A DNA stretch of 64,000 nt, from assembly GCF_000720765.1 (NCBI RefSeq), contig NZ_JODC01000007.1, positions 310,001-374,000 of the forward strand, given 5' to 3'. The position numbers were made by a program, and so were the translations under genes. Below, piece after piece: positions 1 to 8,549 of this stretch. This DNA comes from Streptomyces sp. NRRL S-646 (GTDB lineage: Bacteria; Actinomycetota; Actinomycetes; Streptomycetales; Streptomycetaceae). The notes under the pieces were generated by a model. That model did not search any database. It worked only from the letters and a program-made list of their open reading frames with translations, and was not told where the DNA came from. Numbering within the stretch: position 1 is the stretch's first letter; each line of letters starts with the position of its first letter.

Positions 1-1509
1 GTACCGCCGCAGGAAGCCTCCGTGCTGCAGCCGCCGCATCGCGCGGACGGTGCCGCGCACCCGCTCGTCGCGGGCCGGCAGGAAGCCGAGCCGCGGCATC
101 AGCAGCGCGGAGGCGTCCAGGGCCGGCGAGCCGTAGGACTGCACGAAGGAGTGCTGCCGGGGGTCCCAGCCCTCCCGGCACACCTGGCGGTGCACCTCGT
201 CCCGCATGGCCCGCCATTCGCCGGAGGAGCCGTTTCGGCCGAGCAGCTCCCCCATCCGCAGGGCGCGGTCGGCGGCGACCCAGGACATGACCTTCGAGTG
301 CACGAACTGCCGCCGGGGGCCCCGTAGTTGCCACAGCCCCTGGTCCGGTTCCCGCCAGTGCCGCTGCAGATAGCCCATCATCGCCTCCACCAGATGCCAC
401 ACATGGGCCGGCATGGGGATCCCGGCGCGCAGTGACAGGCAGAACGTGTCGAGGACCTCGCCGTAGACGTCCAACTGGAACTGGTTCACGGCGGAGTTGC
501 CGAACCGGACGGGCCGCGAACCCTCGTAGCCGGGCAGCCACGGCGCCTCGGTCTCCGGCAGCAGGCGCTGCCCTCCGACGCCGTACACGGTCTGCAGATC
601 GGCGGGGTTGCCGGCGATGGCCCGCACCAGCCAGTCCAGCCAGGCCGTCGCCTCCTCCCGGTAGCCGCTGCGCAGAAGACAGGACAGGGCGAGGGTGGAA
701 TCGCGCAGCCAGCAGTAGCGGTAGTCCCAGTTGCGCTCGCCGCCGATGCATCCGGGCAGGGAAGTGGTGGGCGCTGCGACGATGCCGCCCGTGGGACCGT
801 AGGTGAGCGCCTTCAGTGTGATCAGCGAGCGCACCACGGCGTCCCGCCAGGGGCCGGTGTAGCGGCACTGGGCGGCCCAGTTCCGCCAGAAGTCGGCGGT
901 CTCCTTCAGCAGGGTCTCGGCCGGGACACCCAGTGGCGTGGGCGGCTCGGGCAGGTGCGAGGGCGACCACACCAGGGTCAGCGCCAGCCGCCGGCCGGCC
1001 GGGACGGTGAAGTCGTGGACCGTGGAGTCGTCGTCACCGCATGCCTGTACCGCCCCGTCGGTGCCCAGCCAGACGGCGTCCGGGCCGGCGACCCCCACAG
1101 CGCACCGGTCGACGGCCCGGACCCAGGGCACGACCCGGCCCTGGTGGAAGCGCAGCCGCAGCTCGCTGCGCATGGACACGGCGCCCGCGAGTCCCTCGAC
1201 CACGCGGACGAGGCAGGGCAGTTGGGCACGGGGCGGCATGAAGTCCGTCACCCGCACGGCACCGGTCGGGGTCTCCCACCGCGAGTCCAGGACCAGCGTG
1301 TCGGGCCGGTAGGACCGGTGCGTGCAGGGGCCGGCGCCGAGGGGGGCGACCCGCCAGAACCCGTTGTCCGGCGTGCCGAGCAGCGCGGCCAGACAGGCCG
1401 GGGAGTCGAAGCGGGGCAGGCACAGCCAGTCCACGGAGCCGTCCCGGCCAACCATGGCGGCGGTCTCCAGGTCACTGATGAGGGCGTAGTCCTCGATGAG
1501 AGTACTCAT
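1..1509 (-). CDS. Glycoside hydrolase family 15 enzyme (glucoamylase/trehalase type), C-terminus cut by window edge
   Basis: The 503 visible residues match the family hallmarks: an N-terminal beta domain opening MSTLIEDYALISDLETAAMV with the segment GSVDWLCLPRFDSPAC, then the alpha/alpha-barrel motif RNWDYRYCWLRD at about residues 259-270. Family members are usually about 600 residues, so roughly 100 C-terminal residues, including part of the active site, lie outside the window. No signal peptide is seen, so it is probably cytoplasmic and acts on an alpha-glucan or trehalose; the substrate cannot be told from sequence. The ATG at 1507-1509 is the first codon after the promoter. It diverges from the polysaccharide operon and shares its operator motif, which ties it to the same regulon. 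Confidence 0.9.
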   Translation of the reverse strand, partial: MSTLIEDYALISDLETAAMVGRDGSVDWLCLPRFDSPACLAALLGTPDNGFWRVAPLGAGPCTHRSYRPDTLVLDSRWETPTGAVRVTDFMPPRAQLPCLVRVVEGLAGAVSMRSELRLRFHQGRVVPWVRAVDRCAVGVAGPDAVWLGTDGAVQACGDDDSTVHDFTVPAGRRLALTLVWSPSHLPEPPTPLGVPAETLLKETADFWRNWAAQCRYTGPWRDAVVRSLITLKALTYGPTGGIVAAPTTSLPGCIGGERNWDYRYCWLRDSTLALSCLLRSGYREEATAWLDWLVRAIAGNPADLQTVYGVGGQRLLPETEAPWLPGYEGSRPVRFGNSAVNQFQLDVYGEVLDTFCLSLRAGIPMPAHVWHLVEAMMGYLQRHWREPDQGLWQLRGPRRQFVHSKVMSWVAADRALRMGELLGRNGSSGEWRAMRDEVHRQVCREGWDPRQHSFVQSYGSPALDASALLMPRLGFLPARDERVRGTVRAMRRLQHGGFLRRY

Positions 1510-1521
1510 GATCACCAGAGC

Positions 1522-1542
1522 CGTATATTTACGACGTATACG
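1522..1542 (-). promoter_or_regulatory. TetR-type operator A at the GH15 promoter
   Basis: This is one of five copies of a 21-bp imperfect palindrome with outer arms CGTATA/TATACG and core TACGACGTA. On the minus strand the promoter reads TTGACG (1569-1574), 17 bp, GAAGAT (1546-1551), and the operator starts 3 bp downstream of the -10. A bound repressor would block initiation. Assignment to the local TetR proteins is inferred from co-location. Confidence 0.75.
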
Positions 1543-1592
1543 TACATCTTCGCTTCACGAACACCTCGCGTCAACCCCAGCCCCTTTCGCTC

Positions 1593-1646
1593 TTGACGAC
1601 ATGCCCGAATGGGGCGAAAGATGTACGTATACGCCGTAAATATATG
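1593..1646 (+). promoter_or_regulatory. Promoter and operator B of the polysaccharide synthase operon
   Basis: TTGACG (1593-1598) is followed by 18 bp, AAAGAT (1617-1622) and the 21-bp operator at 1626-1646. Operator B is the reverse complement of operator A with three base differences, so the 172-bp divergent region is a near mirror image: two back-to-back promoters, each with its own operator directly after the -10. A ribosome binding site GGAG lies 5-6 bases before the ATG at 1682. Confidence 0.75.
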
Positions 1647-1681
1647 GTGTTTCGGATCTTGAGCACCGGAACGGAGCACCG

Positions 1682-2971
1682 ATGTACCACCTTCCTGCCG
1701 ATCATGCCGCCGAGGCCGTCGCCGTCGTCGGCCTCGGATACGTCGGTCTGCCCACGAGCCTGGCCCTGCTCGCAGCAGGCAACGAGGTCATCGGCGTCGA
1801 CGTCAGCCAGAGCCGGCTGGATGCCATCCGCCGCCTCGAGGTGGACCTGACGCCCACCGACCACCAGCGCCTCGCCGCCTACGTGGACGACCCGCGCTTC
1901 ACCATCACCTCGGACCTCGCTGCGACGGCCCGGGCGCGCACCGTCGTGATCTGCGTGCCGACCCCGATCGACCGCCACCTCGTACCCGACCTGCGCGCGC
2001 TCTCCGCCGCCTGCGCCTCGGTGGTCGAGCACGCGGTGCCCGGCCAGCTGCTGATGCTGACCTCCACCACCTACGTGGGCGCCACCCGCGATCTGCTGGT
2101 GGCGCCGCTGACCGAGCGCGGATTCCGGGTCGGCAGCGACGTCTTCGTGGCCTTCTCGCCGGAGCGCATCGACCCGGGGCTCGTCAACGACCACCCCGGT
2201 GTCGCCCACGACGGCACCCCGCGCGTGGTCGGCGGCACGGGCGAGCTCAGCACCGACCTGGCCGCGGCCGTGCTGCGCCGCACCGCGCCCGCCGTCCACA
2301 CGGTCTCCTCGGCCGAGGAGGCCGAGATGACCAAGCTGTGGGAGAACACGTTCCGGGCCGTCAACCTCGCGCTGGCCAACGAGTTCGCGGAGGACTGCCG
2401 GGCGCTCGGCCTGCAGCCCCTGCCGATCATCGAGGCGGCGGCGACCAAGCCCTACGGTTTCGTGGCGCACTACCCCGGGCCCGGAGTGGGCGGCCACTGC
2501 ATCCCCTGCGATCCGCACTACCTGCTGTGGCAGTTGCGGGCGCTGCGCGTGACCTCGCCGCTCGTCGAAACGGCCATGTCCGCGATCGCGGCCCGGCCCC
2601 GGCAGGTGGTGCGACGCATACGCGACATCCTCGCCAACCGGGGCACCAGCACCCTGGGCGCCCGGATCCTGCTGGTGGGCGTGTCCTACAAGCCGGGCGT
2701 CGCGGACCTGCGCGAGTCACCCGCCCTGGAGATCCTCGCGGAACTGGCCGCGGAGGGCGCCCAGGTGCACTTCACGGACCCGCTGATCCCCGTGCTCAAG
2801 CTCGGCCCCGCGACGTTCGACGCGATCGCCGAGCCGGAGGCGGAGCAGTGGGACCTGGTCGTGGTGCACACCGTGCAGCCCGGCACCGAACTGGAATGGC
2901 TCGCCGATCAGCCGGCCGTACTGGACGCCACCTACCGGCTCGGCCCCCTCAAGGCCAAGGCAGTCCTGTGA
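1682..2971 (+). CDS. UDP-sugar 6-dehydrogenase, WbpA/WecC-type (UDP-HexNAc)
   Basis: Predicted to oxidise C6 of a UDP-sugar with 2 NAD+ to give a UDP-uronic acid in the cytoplasm. The 429 residues carry the Rossmann motif VVGLGYVGLP (about 15-24), the conserved Lys/Asn segment MTKLWENTFRAVN (K218, N222) and the catalytic cysteine motif GGHCIPCDPHYL (C273). The signature FSPERIDPG is typical of UDP-GlcNAc/UDP-ManNAc dehydrogenases; UDP-glucose dehydrogenases usually have NPEFLREG at that place. I therefore infer a HexNAc substrate. It is the first gene of a five-gene operon and would feed a uronic acid building block to the next gene, a membrane synthase, whose GTG overlaps this stop codon. 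Confidence 0.9.
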   Translation: MYHLPADHAAEAVAVVGLGYVGLPTSLALLAAGNEVIGVDVSQSRLDAIRRLEVDLTPTDHQRLAAYVDDPRFTITSDLAATARARTVVICVPTPIDRHLVPDLRALSAACASVVEHAVPGQLLMLTSTTYVGATRDLLVAPLTERGFRVGSDVFVAFSPERIDPGLVNDHPGVAHDGTPRVVGGTGELSTDLAAAVLRRTAPAVHTVSSAEEAEMTKLWENTFRAVNLALANEFAEDCRALGLQPLPIIEAAATKPYGFVAHYPGPGVGGHCIPCDPHYLLWQLRALRVTSPLVETAMSAIAARPRQVVRRIRDILANRGTSTLGARILLVGVSYKPGVADLRESPALEILAELAAEGAQVHFTDPLIPVLKLGPATFDAIAEPEAEQWDLVVVHTVQPGTELEWLADQPAVLDATYRLGPLKAKAVL

Positions 2972-4572
2972 GCGCCGCCTACACGGACCGCAAACAGCCC
3001 GGGGCGGTGTCCGCCTCCGCCCCGCAGCGGCTGGCAGAGCACGGGGCGCCGCACCTCGCTCCCGTGCCGGCGCGGTCCGAACCGGGCCGGGGCGTCCTCA
3101 CCGCACCGAAGCCCAGGCCGGCGCCGCCGCCGTTGCCGCCGCTGCGCTCGGCGCGGCCGCAGCGGCCCGGACCGATACGCCGCCAACTGGACCGGATGGA
3201 CCCGGACACCCGCTACGACGCACGGCGCGTGCTGACCCTGATCTGTCTGCTTCCGCTGCTGCTGCTCCTGGCGCGGGGGGCGTACGCACTGCAGCGGGAC
3301 CCGCTGCTGCTGAGCTACGGCTTCACCGTCCTGCTCGGCACGATCACCATGTTCTACCTCGCCTTCACCCGCTACGACGACCCCTCGGTGCGCCCCATGC
3401 GCAGGCGGCCGAAGGATCTCGACAGCTTTCCGGCCCTGCCCACCACGCCGAAGGTGAGCTTCCTGCTCGCCGTCAAGGACGAGGTGGACTGCATCGAGAA
3501 CTGCGTGCGCTCCATGGCCACGAGCGACTACCCCGACCTCCAGGTCGTCGTGGTCGACGACCTGTCCGAGGACGGCACCCAGGACGTGCTGCTGCGGCTG
3601 GCGGAGGAGCTCGACATCACGGTCATCTGTCTGGAGAAGAACCTCGGCAAGAAGGGCGCGCTGGTCCGCGCCTGCGAGGTGGCCGACGGCGACATCATCG
3701 CCATGACCGACTCCGACTGCTTCCTGGCCCCCGACGCCCTCTCCCGCTGTGTGCGCGCTCTGGTCACGCACCGCGAGCTGGGCGCGGTCAGCGGCCACGC
3801 CCGCGCGCTCAACGCGGACTTCAGTTTCTGGACGAAAGCCCAGGACGTGTGGTTCGAAGGCCAGTTCAGGATCGGGAAGGCGACCGAGTCCACCTGGGGG
3901 ACCGTCACCTGCGTCTCCGGCCCGCTGGCGGTGTTCCGACGGGACGCCATCTACAACTACCTGCCCGCCTGGGAGAACGACCGCTTCATGGGCGCGCCCT
4001 TCCGCTTCTCCACCGACCGCCAGCTCACCGGTTACGTCCTCGGCCAGAAGTGGAAGGGCCAGTCCCTCAAGGCCCAGTACGCGGACTCGCCGTTCGTCAC
4101 CGAGCGGGACTACCCGGAGCGCAGATGGCGCATCGGCTACTGCTACTCGGCCAAGGTGTGGACCAACGCGCCGCCCCGTTTCCGGCCCCTGATGAAGCAG
4201 CAGATCCGCTGGAAGAAGAGCTTCATCCGCAACCTGTGCTTCACCGGCACCTTCATGTGGCACATGGGCCTGGGGCCGGCCACCCTCTACTACGGACACG
4301 TCCTGTGGGTGACCGCCGCACCTTTCATGGCATTCCGGCACATGATCTGGGCCCCGGCTCACGGAGCGGGCTTCCTCACCCTGCTCTACCTGTGCGGAAT
4401 CATCCTCAAGGGCTGTGCCTACGGCCTCGCCTTCAAGATCGACAATCCGGGGGACACCCGCTGGATGTACCGGCCGGCGATGGGCCTGCTCTCCACGCTG
4501 CTGCTGGCCTGGATGCTGCCGTACTCCCTTGCCACCATCCGGCGAGGGGTCTGGTCGAGGAGCGCCACATGA
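2968..4572 (+). CDS. Processive membrane glycosyltransferase family 2 (hyaluronan/PNAG synthase-like)
   Basis: Predicted inner-membrane polysaccharide synthase, 534 residues from the GTG that overlaps the previous TGA. After a Pro-rich cytoplasmic leader come two TM helices (about 88-108 and 113-133), a GT-A domain starting KVSFLLAVKDEVDC, the metal-binding motif DSD (248-250) and the processivity motif QQIRW (411-415), then C-terminal TM helices (about 430-530). This layout matches NodC/HasA/PgaC/IcaA proteins that both polymerise and extrude the chain. The following tiny TM protein and deacetylase argue for an N-acetylhexosamine polymer, and the preceding dehydrogenase for a uronic acid component. 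The exact polymer is unknown. Confidence 0.9.
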   Translation: MSAAYTDRKQPGAVSASAPQRLAEHGAPHLAPVPARSEPGRGVLTAPKPRPAPPPLPPLRSARPQRPGPIRRQLDRMDPDTRYDARRVLTLICLLPLLLLLARGAYALQRDPLLLSYGFTVLLGTITMFYLAFTRYDDPSVRPMRRRPKDLDSFPALPTTPKVSFLLAVKDEVDCIENCVRSMATSDYPDLQVVVVDDLSEDGTQDVLLRLAEELDITVICLEKNLGKKGALVRACEVADGDIIAMTDSDCFLAPDALSRCVRALVTHRELGAVSGHARALNADFSFWTKAQDVWFEGQFRIGKATESTWGTVTCVSGPLAVFRRDAIYNYLPAWENDRFMGAPFRFSTDRQLTGYVLGQKWKGQSLKAQYADSPFVTERDYPERRWRIGYCYSAKVWTNAPPRFRPLMKQQIRWKKSFIRNLCFTGTFMWHMGLGPATLYYGHVLWVTAAPFMAFRHMIWAPAHGAGFLTLLYLCGIILKGCAYGLAFKIDNPGDTRWMYRPAMGLLSTLLLAWMLPYSLATIRRGVWSRSAT

Positions 4573-4724
4573 TGAACCACCTGCACAAGGCAGACCTGCG
4601 CGCAATCGACCCGGGCCGAGTCGACCTGCGCAGGATCGGGCGACAGCTCGGCCTGTTGCTGGCGCTCGCCGTGGTCGTCTTCCTGTACCTGATGGTGCTC
4701 ACTCGAGGAGGCATCCTGCGGTGA
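4569..4724 (+). CDS. 51-residue single-TM protein, possible PgaD/IcaD-like synthase subunit
   Basis: A small gene with ATGA overlap to the synthase (a second ATG follows at 4572) and GTGA overlap to the deacetylase. It has a basic amphipathic N-terminal half (KADLRAIDPGRVDLRRIGR) and one strongly hydrophobic helix (about residues 28-45, LGLLLALAVVVFLYLMVL). No family is recognised. Its place between a processive GT2 and a deacetylase is where pga/ica operons keep the small membrane partner of the synthase (PgaD, IcaD), although those have two TM helices. A structural or stimulatory role for the synthase is inferred only from position and topology. Confidence 0.75.
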   Translation: MMNHLHKADLRAIDPGRVDLRRIGRQLGLLLALAVVVFLYLMVLTRGGILR

Positions 4725-6889
4725 CCGCCACCGAACCCCGGCCGAAGCTCAAGCCTCTGTTCGACGACGTCCGGGACCGGGCGAGGCGAAGCGCCCGGCT
4801 GCTCACGCACTGGTGGGTCCGCACCGCACTGATCCTGCTCGCTCTGGCCGTGCTCGTGCTGCCGTTCTTCGCGGCCACGCAGTACTACCTGTACCAGCGG
4901 TACATGAGCAAGCAGGCCGTCCCGCCCGTGACCCACATCGACGCCACCACCGCCGCGGCGGCGACGCGGATGGCCCAGGTGCTGCCGGCCGCCACGGCCC
5001 CCGTCGTGCTGACCTACCACGACATCAACACCCGCAACCCCAGCCAGTACGTGGTCACTCCGGCCGCCTTCGACACCCAGATGGCCGCGCTGGAGAAGGC
5101 CGGATACCGCAGCATGACCGCCGACGAGTTCGTCGACTACCTCAGGGGCGGCCCGGCCCCGCCGAGGTCGGTCTTCATCACCTTCGACGACGGGCCGCGC
5201 GGCCTGTGGGCCAACGCCGACCGCATCCTGGGCCGCCATCATCTGCACGGCACGGTCTTTCTGATCACCTCGCGGGTGGACGACCGCCCCTACTACCTCT
5301 CCTGGCGGGAGGTGGGGCGGATGGCCCGCTCCGGCCGCTGGGACTTCCAGGCCCACACCCACGACCTGCACCGGCGCAAGCAGACAGACGCCGCCGGACA
5401 CCTCGCCTCGGCCCTCTCCCACCGGGTGTGGCTGCCGGACCGGCACCGGCTGGAGACCCGGTCGGAGTACCAGGCCCGGGTGACCGCCGACATCGCCAAG
5501 AACCTCGCAGAGTTCAAGCACCACGGTCTGCCGAAGCCCGAACTGTTCGCCTACCCCTTCGGCGAGGCCACGGACCGCGGCAACCTGCCTCCCGGGGTGA
5601 CGCTGCAGGGCCTGCTGTACCAGCACTACGCGGCCGCCATGTCCAACGAGTCCCCCGACCCGCTGCTGCCCCCGGTCGCCGCCAGCCGCCGCGCCGCGGC
5701 CGAGCGCACGGTGCAGCGGCTCGAGGTGCTGAACTCGACCACCGCGAACAAGCTGCTCACCGAGATGGGCCAGTGGACCCAGACTCCGCCCGCCGCCACC
5801 GATCCCCTCACCCAGCCCGCGCTGTGGATCCGCAACGACGGCGCCGGCCGGACCGGCATCGGGGTCTTCACCCGGGGCCGCCGATTCCCCGGCAAGGAGC
5901 GCTACGCGGCCGCCGAGTACCGAGCGCTGGGGAGCGTGGACTGGACCGACTACCGGGTGGACGCCACCGTCACCCGGCTCGGGGACGGAACCAACCAGGC
6001 CGCCGTCGCCGTGCGCGACCGCAGCAACGACCCGGTGGTGATCAGCGTCAGCCAGGGCACGGCAACGCTGCAGCACTCCGGACACCGGGCGGTCGTCCGC
6101 CGGCTGGTACCGAACAGCTCGCACACCCTCAGCGTCAGCGTGCACGGCCCCACGACCACGGCCCTGGTGGACGGCGCCACCGCACTCAGCTGGACCGCCA
6201 AGGGCATCAGCCCCTATGAGCTGACCGGCGGCTTCGGCATCCGGGTCGGCAGCAACCAGGCAGGGGTCGCACCACCGGCCTTCAGCGCGCTGCACCTCTC
6301 CGCGCTGCCCGAGAAGACGCCTGCCGCCAGGAAACCCTCGGTCCCCCTCGGCCGTCAGGCCCTGACCGCATCGGCGCCGCCGGCGCCCGTCCCGTACTGG
6401 GAGAGCAGCCCCGGCGTGCGGGCCCCGTTCCAGATCAAGGACGACGCGATCACACCGCTGAGCCGTAGCCGACTGTCCGTCTACGGGGCGTATCAGCCCG
6501 CCCGTACGCACGAATGGACCGCCTACACGGCGAGCGGCACCGTCTCCAAGCTTTACGATCCGAGTGTGAAAGGTGCAATTCAGGTCAAGGTGGGCAGCCC
6601 GCAGGTGATCAGTGTGCAGGTCTCCCACAGCCTGCTGGAGGTGCTCGTCGGGAACGCCGACAGCCAGCGCCTGGCGGGCACACGCAGTCTGAAGGCGGCG
6701 GACTCCCACGACGTGTCGGTCACCGTGAACCGCCGGTCCACGGTGATCAGTGTGGACGGCAGGACCGAGCTGACACTGCCGGCCAAGGGAGAGAGGGGAG
6801 GCGTGGCCTACGGCGCGTACCGGCAGACCACCCGGACCTCCTGGCCGACCGTGTCGCACCTCAACGTTGTACCGATGGCGGGCGGATGA
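4721..6889 (+). CDS. Membrane-anchored polysaccharide deacetylase with C-terminal beta-sandwich region
   Basis: Predicted to remove acetyl groups from the polymer outside the membrane. It has 722 residues from the GTG overlapping the upstream stop. One TM helix lies at about 36-58, then a NodB-type domain: LTYHDIN (about 96-102), TFDDG (154-158, metal-binding Asp), AHTHDLH (about 211-217, metal-binding His) and AYPFGE (about 277). PgaB has a glycoside-hydrolase-like C-terminal domain; here residues about 370-722 look instead like two concanavalin-A-type jelly-roll segments, suggesting polysaccharide binding. The next gene encodes a similar lectin-like fold by itself. Sure of the deacetylase family, less sure of the C-terminal fold. 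Confidence 0.88.
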   Translation: MTATEPRPKLKPLFDDVRDRARRSARLLTHWWVRTALILLALAVLVLPFFAATQYYLYQRYMSKQAVPPVTHIDATTAAAATRMAQVLPAATAPVVLTYHDINTRNPSQYVVTPAAFDTQMAALEKAGYRSMTADEFVDYLRGGPAPPRSVFITFDDGPRGLWANADRILGRHHLHGTVFLITSRVDDRPYYLSWREVGRMARSGRWDFQAHTHDLHRRKQTDAAGHLASALSHRVWLPDRHRLETRSEYQARVTADIAKNLAEFKHHGLPKPELFAYPFGEATDRGNLPPGVTLQGLLYQHYAAAMSNESPDPLLPPVAASRRAAAERTVQRLEVLNSTTANKLLTEMGQWTQTPPAATDPLTQPALWIRNDGAGRTGIGVFTRGRRFPGKERYAAAEYRALGSVDWTDYRVDATVTRLGDGTNQAAVAVRDRSNDPVVISVSQGTATLQHSGHRAVVRRLVPNSSHTLSVSVHGPTTTALVDGATALSWTAKGISPYELTGGFGIRVGSNQAGVAPPAFSALHLSALPEKTPAARKPSVPLGRQALTASAPPAPVPYWESSPGVRAPFQIKDDAITPLSRSRLSVYGAYQPARTHEWTAYTASGTVSKLYDPSVKGAIQVKVGSPQVISVQVSHSLLEVLVGNADSQRLAGTRSLKAADSHDVSVTVNRRSTVISVDGRTELTLPAKGERGGVAYGAYRQTTRTSWPTVSHLNVVPMAGG

Positions 6890-7758
6890 GCGACGAGCCG
6901 GGGCACCGGGAGATCCTGAAGCCCAGGCGCCGGGGGATCTCCCGGCGGACGCTCGTCGCCGTCCTGCTGCTGGCCATCGCGGCGCTGGTGGCGACCGGCA
7001 CGGCCCTGTTCATCAAGTCGTCGGAGAAGGGATCGCCGAAGGCGACAGCACCGTTCGCACCGGCCTTCGCCAAAGCGGGCCTCGTCACCAACGCGTTCGC
7101 CTTCCTCCACCCCCATGACCCGCACGCACGTCTCTCCCCCGACTGGATCACCACCAGCGGTTCCCTCTTCGCCCGGAACGGCGCCGGCTGGACAGGGGTG
7201 CCCGACGCCGACAACACCGGCCCCTACTCCGACCGGTACACCGACTCGGCCGTCTTCCGCCTGGTCACGCGCCGACGGGACTTCGGCCCGGTGACGGTGC
7301 ATCTGTGGGTCCGGCTGGATCCGCCCGTCACCACGCCGAGCACTCCCGCCCGCGCCTGGGACGGCGGCCACGTCTGGCTGCGCTACCACAGCCCGCAGGA
7401 GCTGTACGGACTCAGCTTCCGCCGCCGCGACGGAACGGTGGTGATCAAACGCAAGATCCCGGGGGTCGGCCCCGAGAACCCCGTGAAGGAGGACACCGGG
7501 GCCTACGCGACCCTGGCCGAAGGCAGGCACGCCATCCCCTACGGCACCTGGCACCAGGTGACGGCGAGCGCGGTCAACCTGCCCTCGGGATCCGTACTGC
7601 TCCGGCTGGACATCGACGGGAAGAGGGTCCTCACCACCCGGGACCGCACCCCTGGCCGGCTGCGCCGGCCGGGCGGAGTGGGCCTGAGGGCGGACAACAC
7701 CGACATGCTCTTCCGGGACTTCCGTGCCACCCCGATGCCCGAACCGGCGTCCGGCTGA
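6886..7758 (+). CDS. Membrane-anchored concanavalin-A-like (lectin/glucanase fold) protein
   Basis: 290 residues; the ATG overlaps the deacetylase stop by 4 bases. A basic N-terminus (KPRRRGISRR) is followed by a TM helix (about 24-46), and the rest is predicted outside. The body has the strand pattern of 3-keto-disaccharide-hydrolase/LamG-like jelly rolls (for example GGHVWLRYHSPQELYGLSF and the closing strand LRADNTDMLFRDFRATP). No catalytic motif is evident. As the last gene of the operon it may bind or organise the nascent polymer at the cell surface. The fold is inferred from pattern only. Confidence 0.75.
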   Translation: MSDEPGHREILKPRRRGISRRTLVAVLLLAIAALVATGTALFIKSSEKGSPKATAPFAPAFAKAGLVTNAFAFLHPHDPHARLSPDWITTSGSLFARNGAGWTGVPDADNTGPYSDRYTDSAVFRLVTRRRDFGPVTVHLWVRLDPPVTTPSTPARAWDGGHVWLRYHSPQELYGLSFRRRDGTVVIKRKIPGVGPENPVKEDTGAYATLAEGRHAIPYGTWHQVTASAVNLPSGSVLLRLDIDGKRVLTTRDRTPGRLRRPGGVGLRADNTDMLFRDFRATPMPEPASG

Positions 7759-7798
7759 CCGGACTTCGGCTGTCAGATGCCCGCCGTGAAGCGATCGA

Positions 7799-8455
7799 TC
7801 AGGGCGTCCAGGCCCGCAGCCGGGGGAGTTCCTGCGCGGGCATGAGATGCAGGCCGAGCCGGAACGCGGGTTCGGGCTCCTCGGGGTTGTCCACCATGGC
7901 CCGCAGCTCGACGAGGATGCAGCCGAGGAGCCAGCCGGTGACGGCCTGCAGGAGCAGCGCGGCGGTGCGGTCGTCCAGGCCCGCCCGGTCGAACAGTGCG
8001 AGGAGACGCTCGTGGAACCGCAGCACGGCCAGCGGGCGCCGGGCCAAGGGCACGGCCAGCATGCGGGTGGCAAGCAGCGGTACGACCTGCGGGTGCGCCA
8101 GCGAGACTCTGCGGCCCTCCTGGGCGATGCGATGCAACTCGTCGCGCCACGGAGCAGGTTCACCGGCCCCCTCCCCCGCTGCGGACGCGGCGGCTGCTTC
8201 CAGGCTCTCCTCGAGCTCGAGGTACAGGGCTTCGACCAGGCCGTCCAGCAGCGCCTCCTTGCCGGCCGCATAGCGGTAGAGGGCCATGGCCTCGACATCG
8301 AGCTCGGCGCCGAGCCTGCGCATGCTCAACGCGGACAGCCCCTCACGGTCGACCACGTCGAGAGCAGCAGCCAGCACCCGCTCCCGGTTCAGGCCCCCGT
8401 AGCGCCCGCGGTCGCTGACGCGCCGCCCCCGGCTGGGGACTGTCCGACTGGTCAT
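7799..8455 (-). CDS. TetR-family regulator 1 of the polysaccharide locus
   Basis: 218 residues. The N-terminal helix-turn-helix region GRYGGLNRERVLAAALDV ... LSMRRLGAELDVEAMALYRY is nearly identical to that of the second TetR protein at 16915-17640, so both probably read the same DNA. The C-terminal domain (LATRMLAVPLARRPLAVL ...) is of the TetR_C type common in actinobacteria. The start at 8455 has GGAGG six bases upstream. It lies 88 bp downstream of the flavin oxidoreductase and probably shares its transcript. Compared with its paralogue the C-terminus ends early after QELPRLRAWTP, while the sequence GLDALIDRF, which matches the paralogue's end, continues in another frame up to 7773. This points to a short deletion or frameshift. 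Confidence 0.88.
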   Translation of the reverse strand: MTSRTVPSRGRRVSDRGRYGGLNRERVLAAALDVVDREGLSALSMRRLGAELDVEAMALYRYAAGKEALLDGLVEALYLELEESLEAAAASAAGEGAGEPAPWRDELHRIAQEGRRVSLAHPQVVPLLATRMLAVPLARRPLAVLRFHERLLALFDRAGLDDRTAALLLQAVTGWLLGCILVELRAMVDNPEEPEPAFRLGLHLMPAQELPRLRAWTP

Positions 8456-8496
8456 GCATCGCCTCCGAGCCTCGGCCGGCCCGTCGGGGCCTGTGC

Positions 8497-8549
8497 TGTG
8501 TCACATCGCACCTCCTGTGCCGTGTGACATAGCACTGCCTGTGTCATGC
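8497..8549. repeat. TGTCACA repeats upstream of TetR regulator 1
   Basis: An inverted repeat TGTCACA (8499-8505) / TGTGACA (8523-8529) with 17 bp between the arms, plus a third related copy TGTGTCATGC (8540-8549) that overlaps the stop codon of the oxidoreductase gene. It could be an additional operator for the TetR gene or part of a leader structure. It differs from the 21-bp motif found at the other promoters. Confidence 0.4.

Noticed and set aside
2338..2967. Upstream extension of the GT2 synthase frame
   Set aside because: It runs inside the dehydrogenase gene. The GTG at 2968 overlapping its stop codon fits the coupling pattern of the whole operon.
1682..2971. Calling the dehydrogenase a UDP-glucose dehydrogenase
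   Set aside because: The motif FSPERIDPG fits the UDP-HexNAc group rather than the NPEFLREG motif of UDP-glucose enzymes.
4433..6859. An 808-codon minus-strand frame opposite the deacetylase gene
   Set aside because: No domain is visible and the plus strand has NodB motifs and 4-base gene overlaps.
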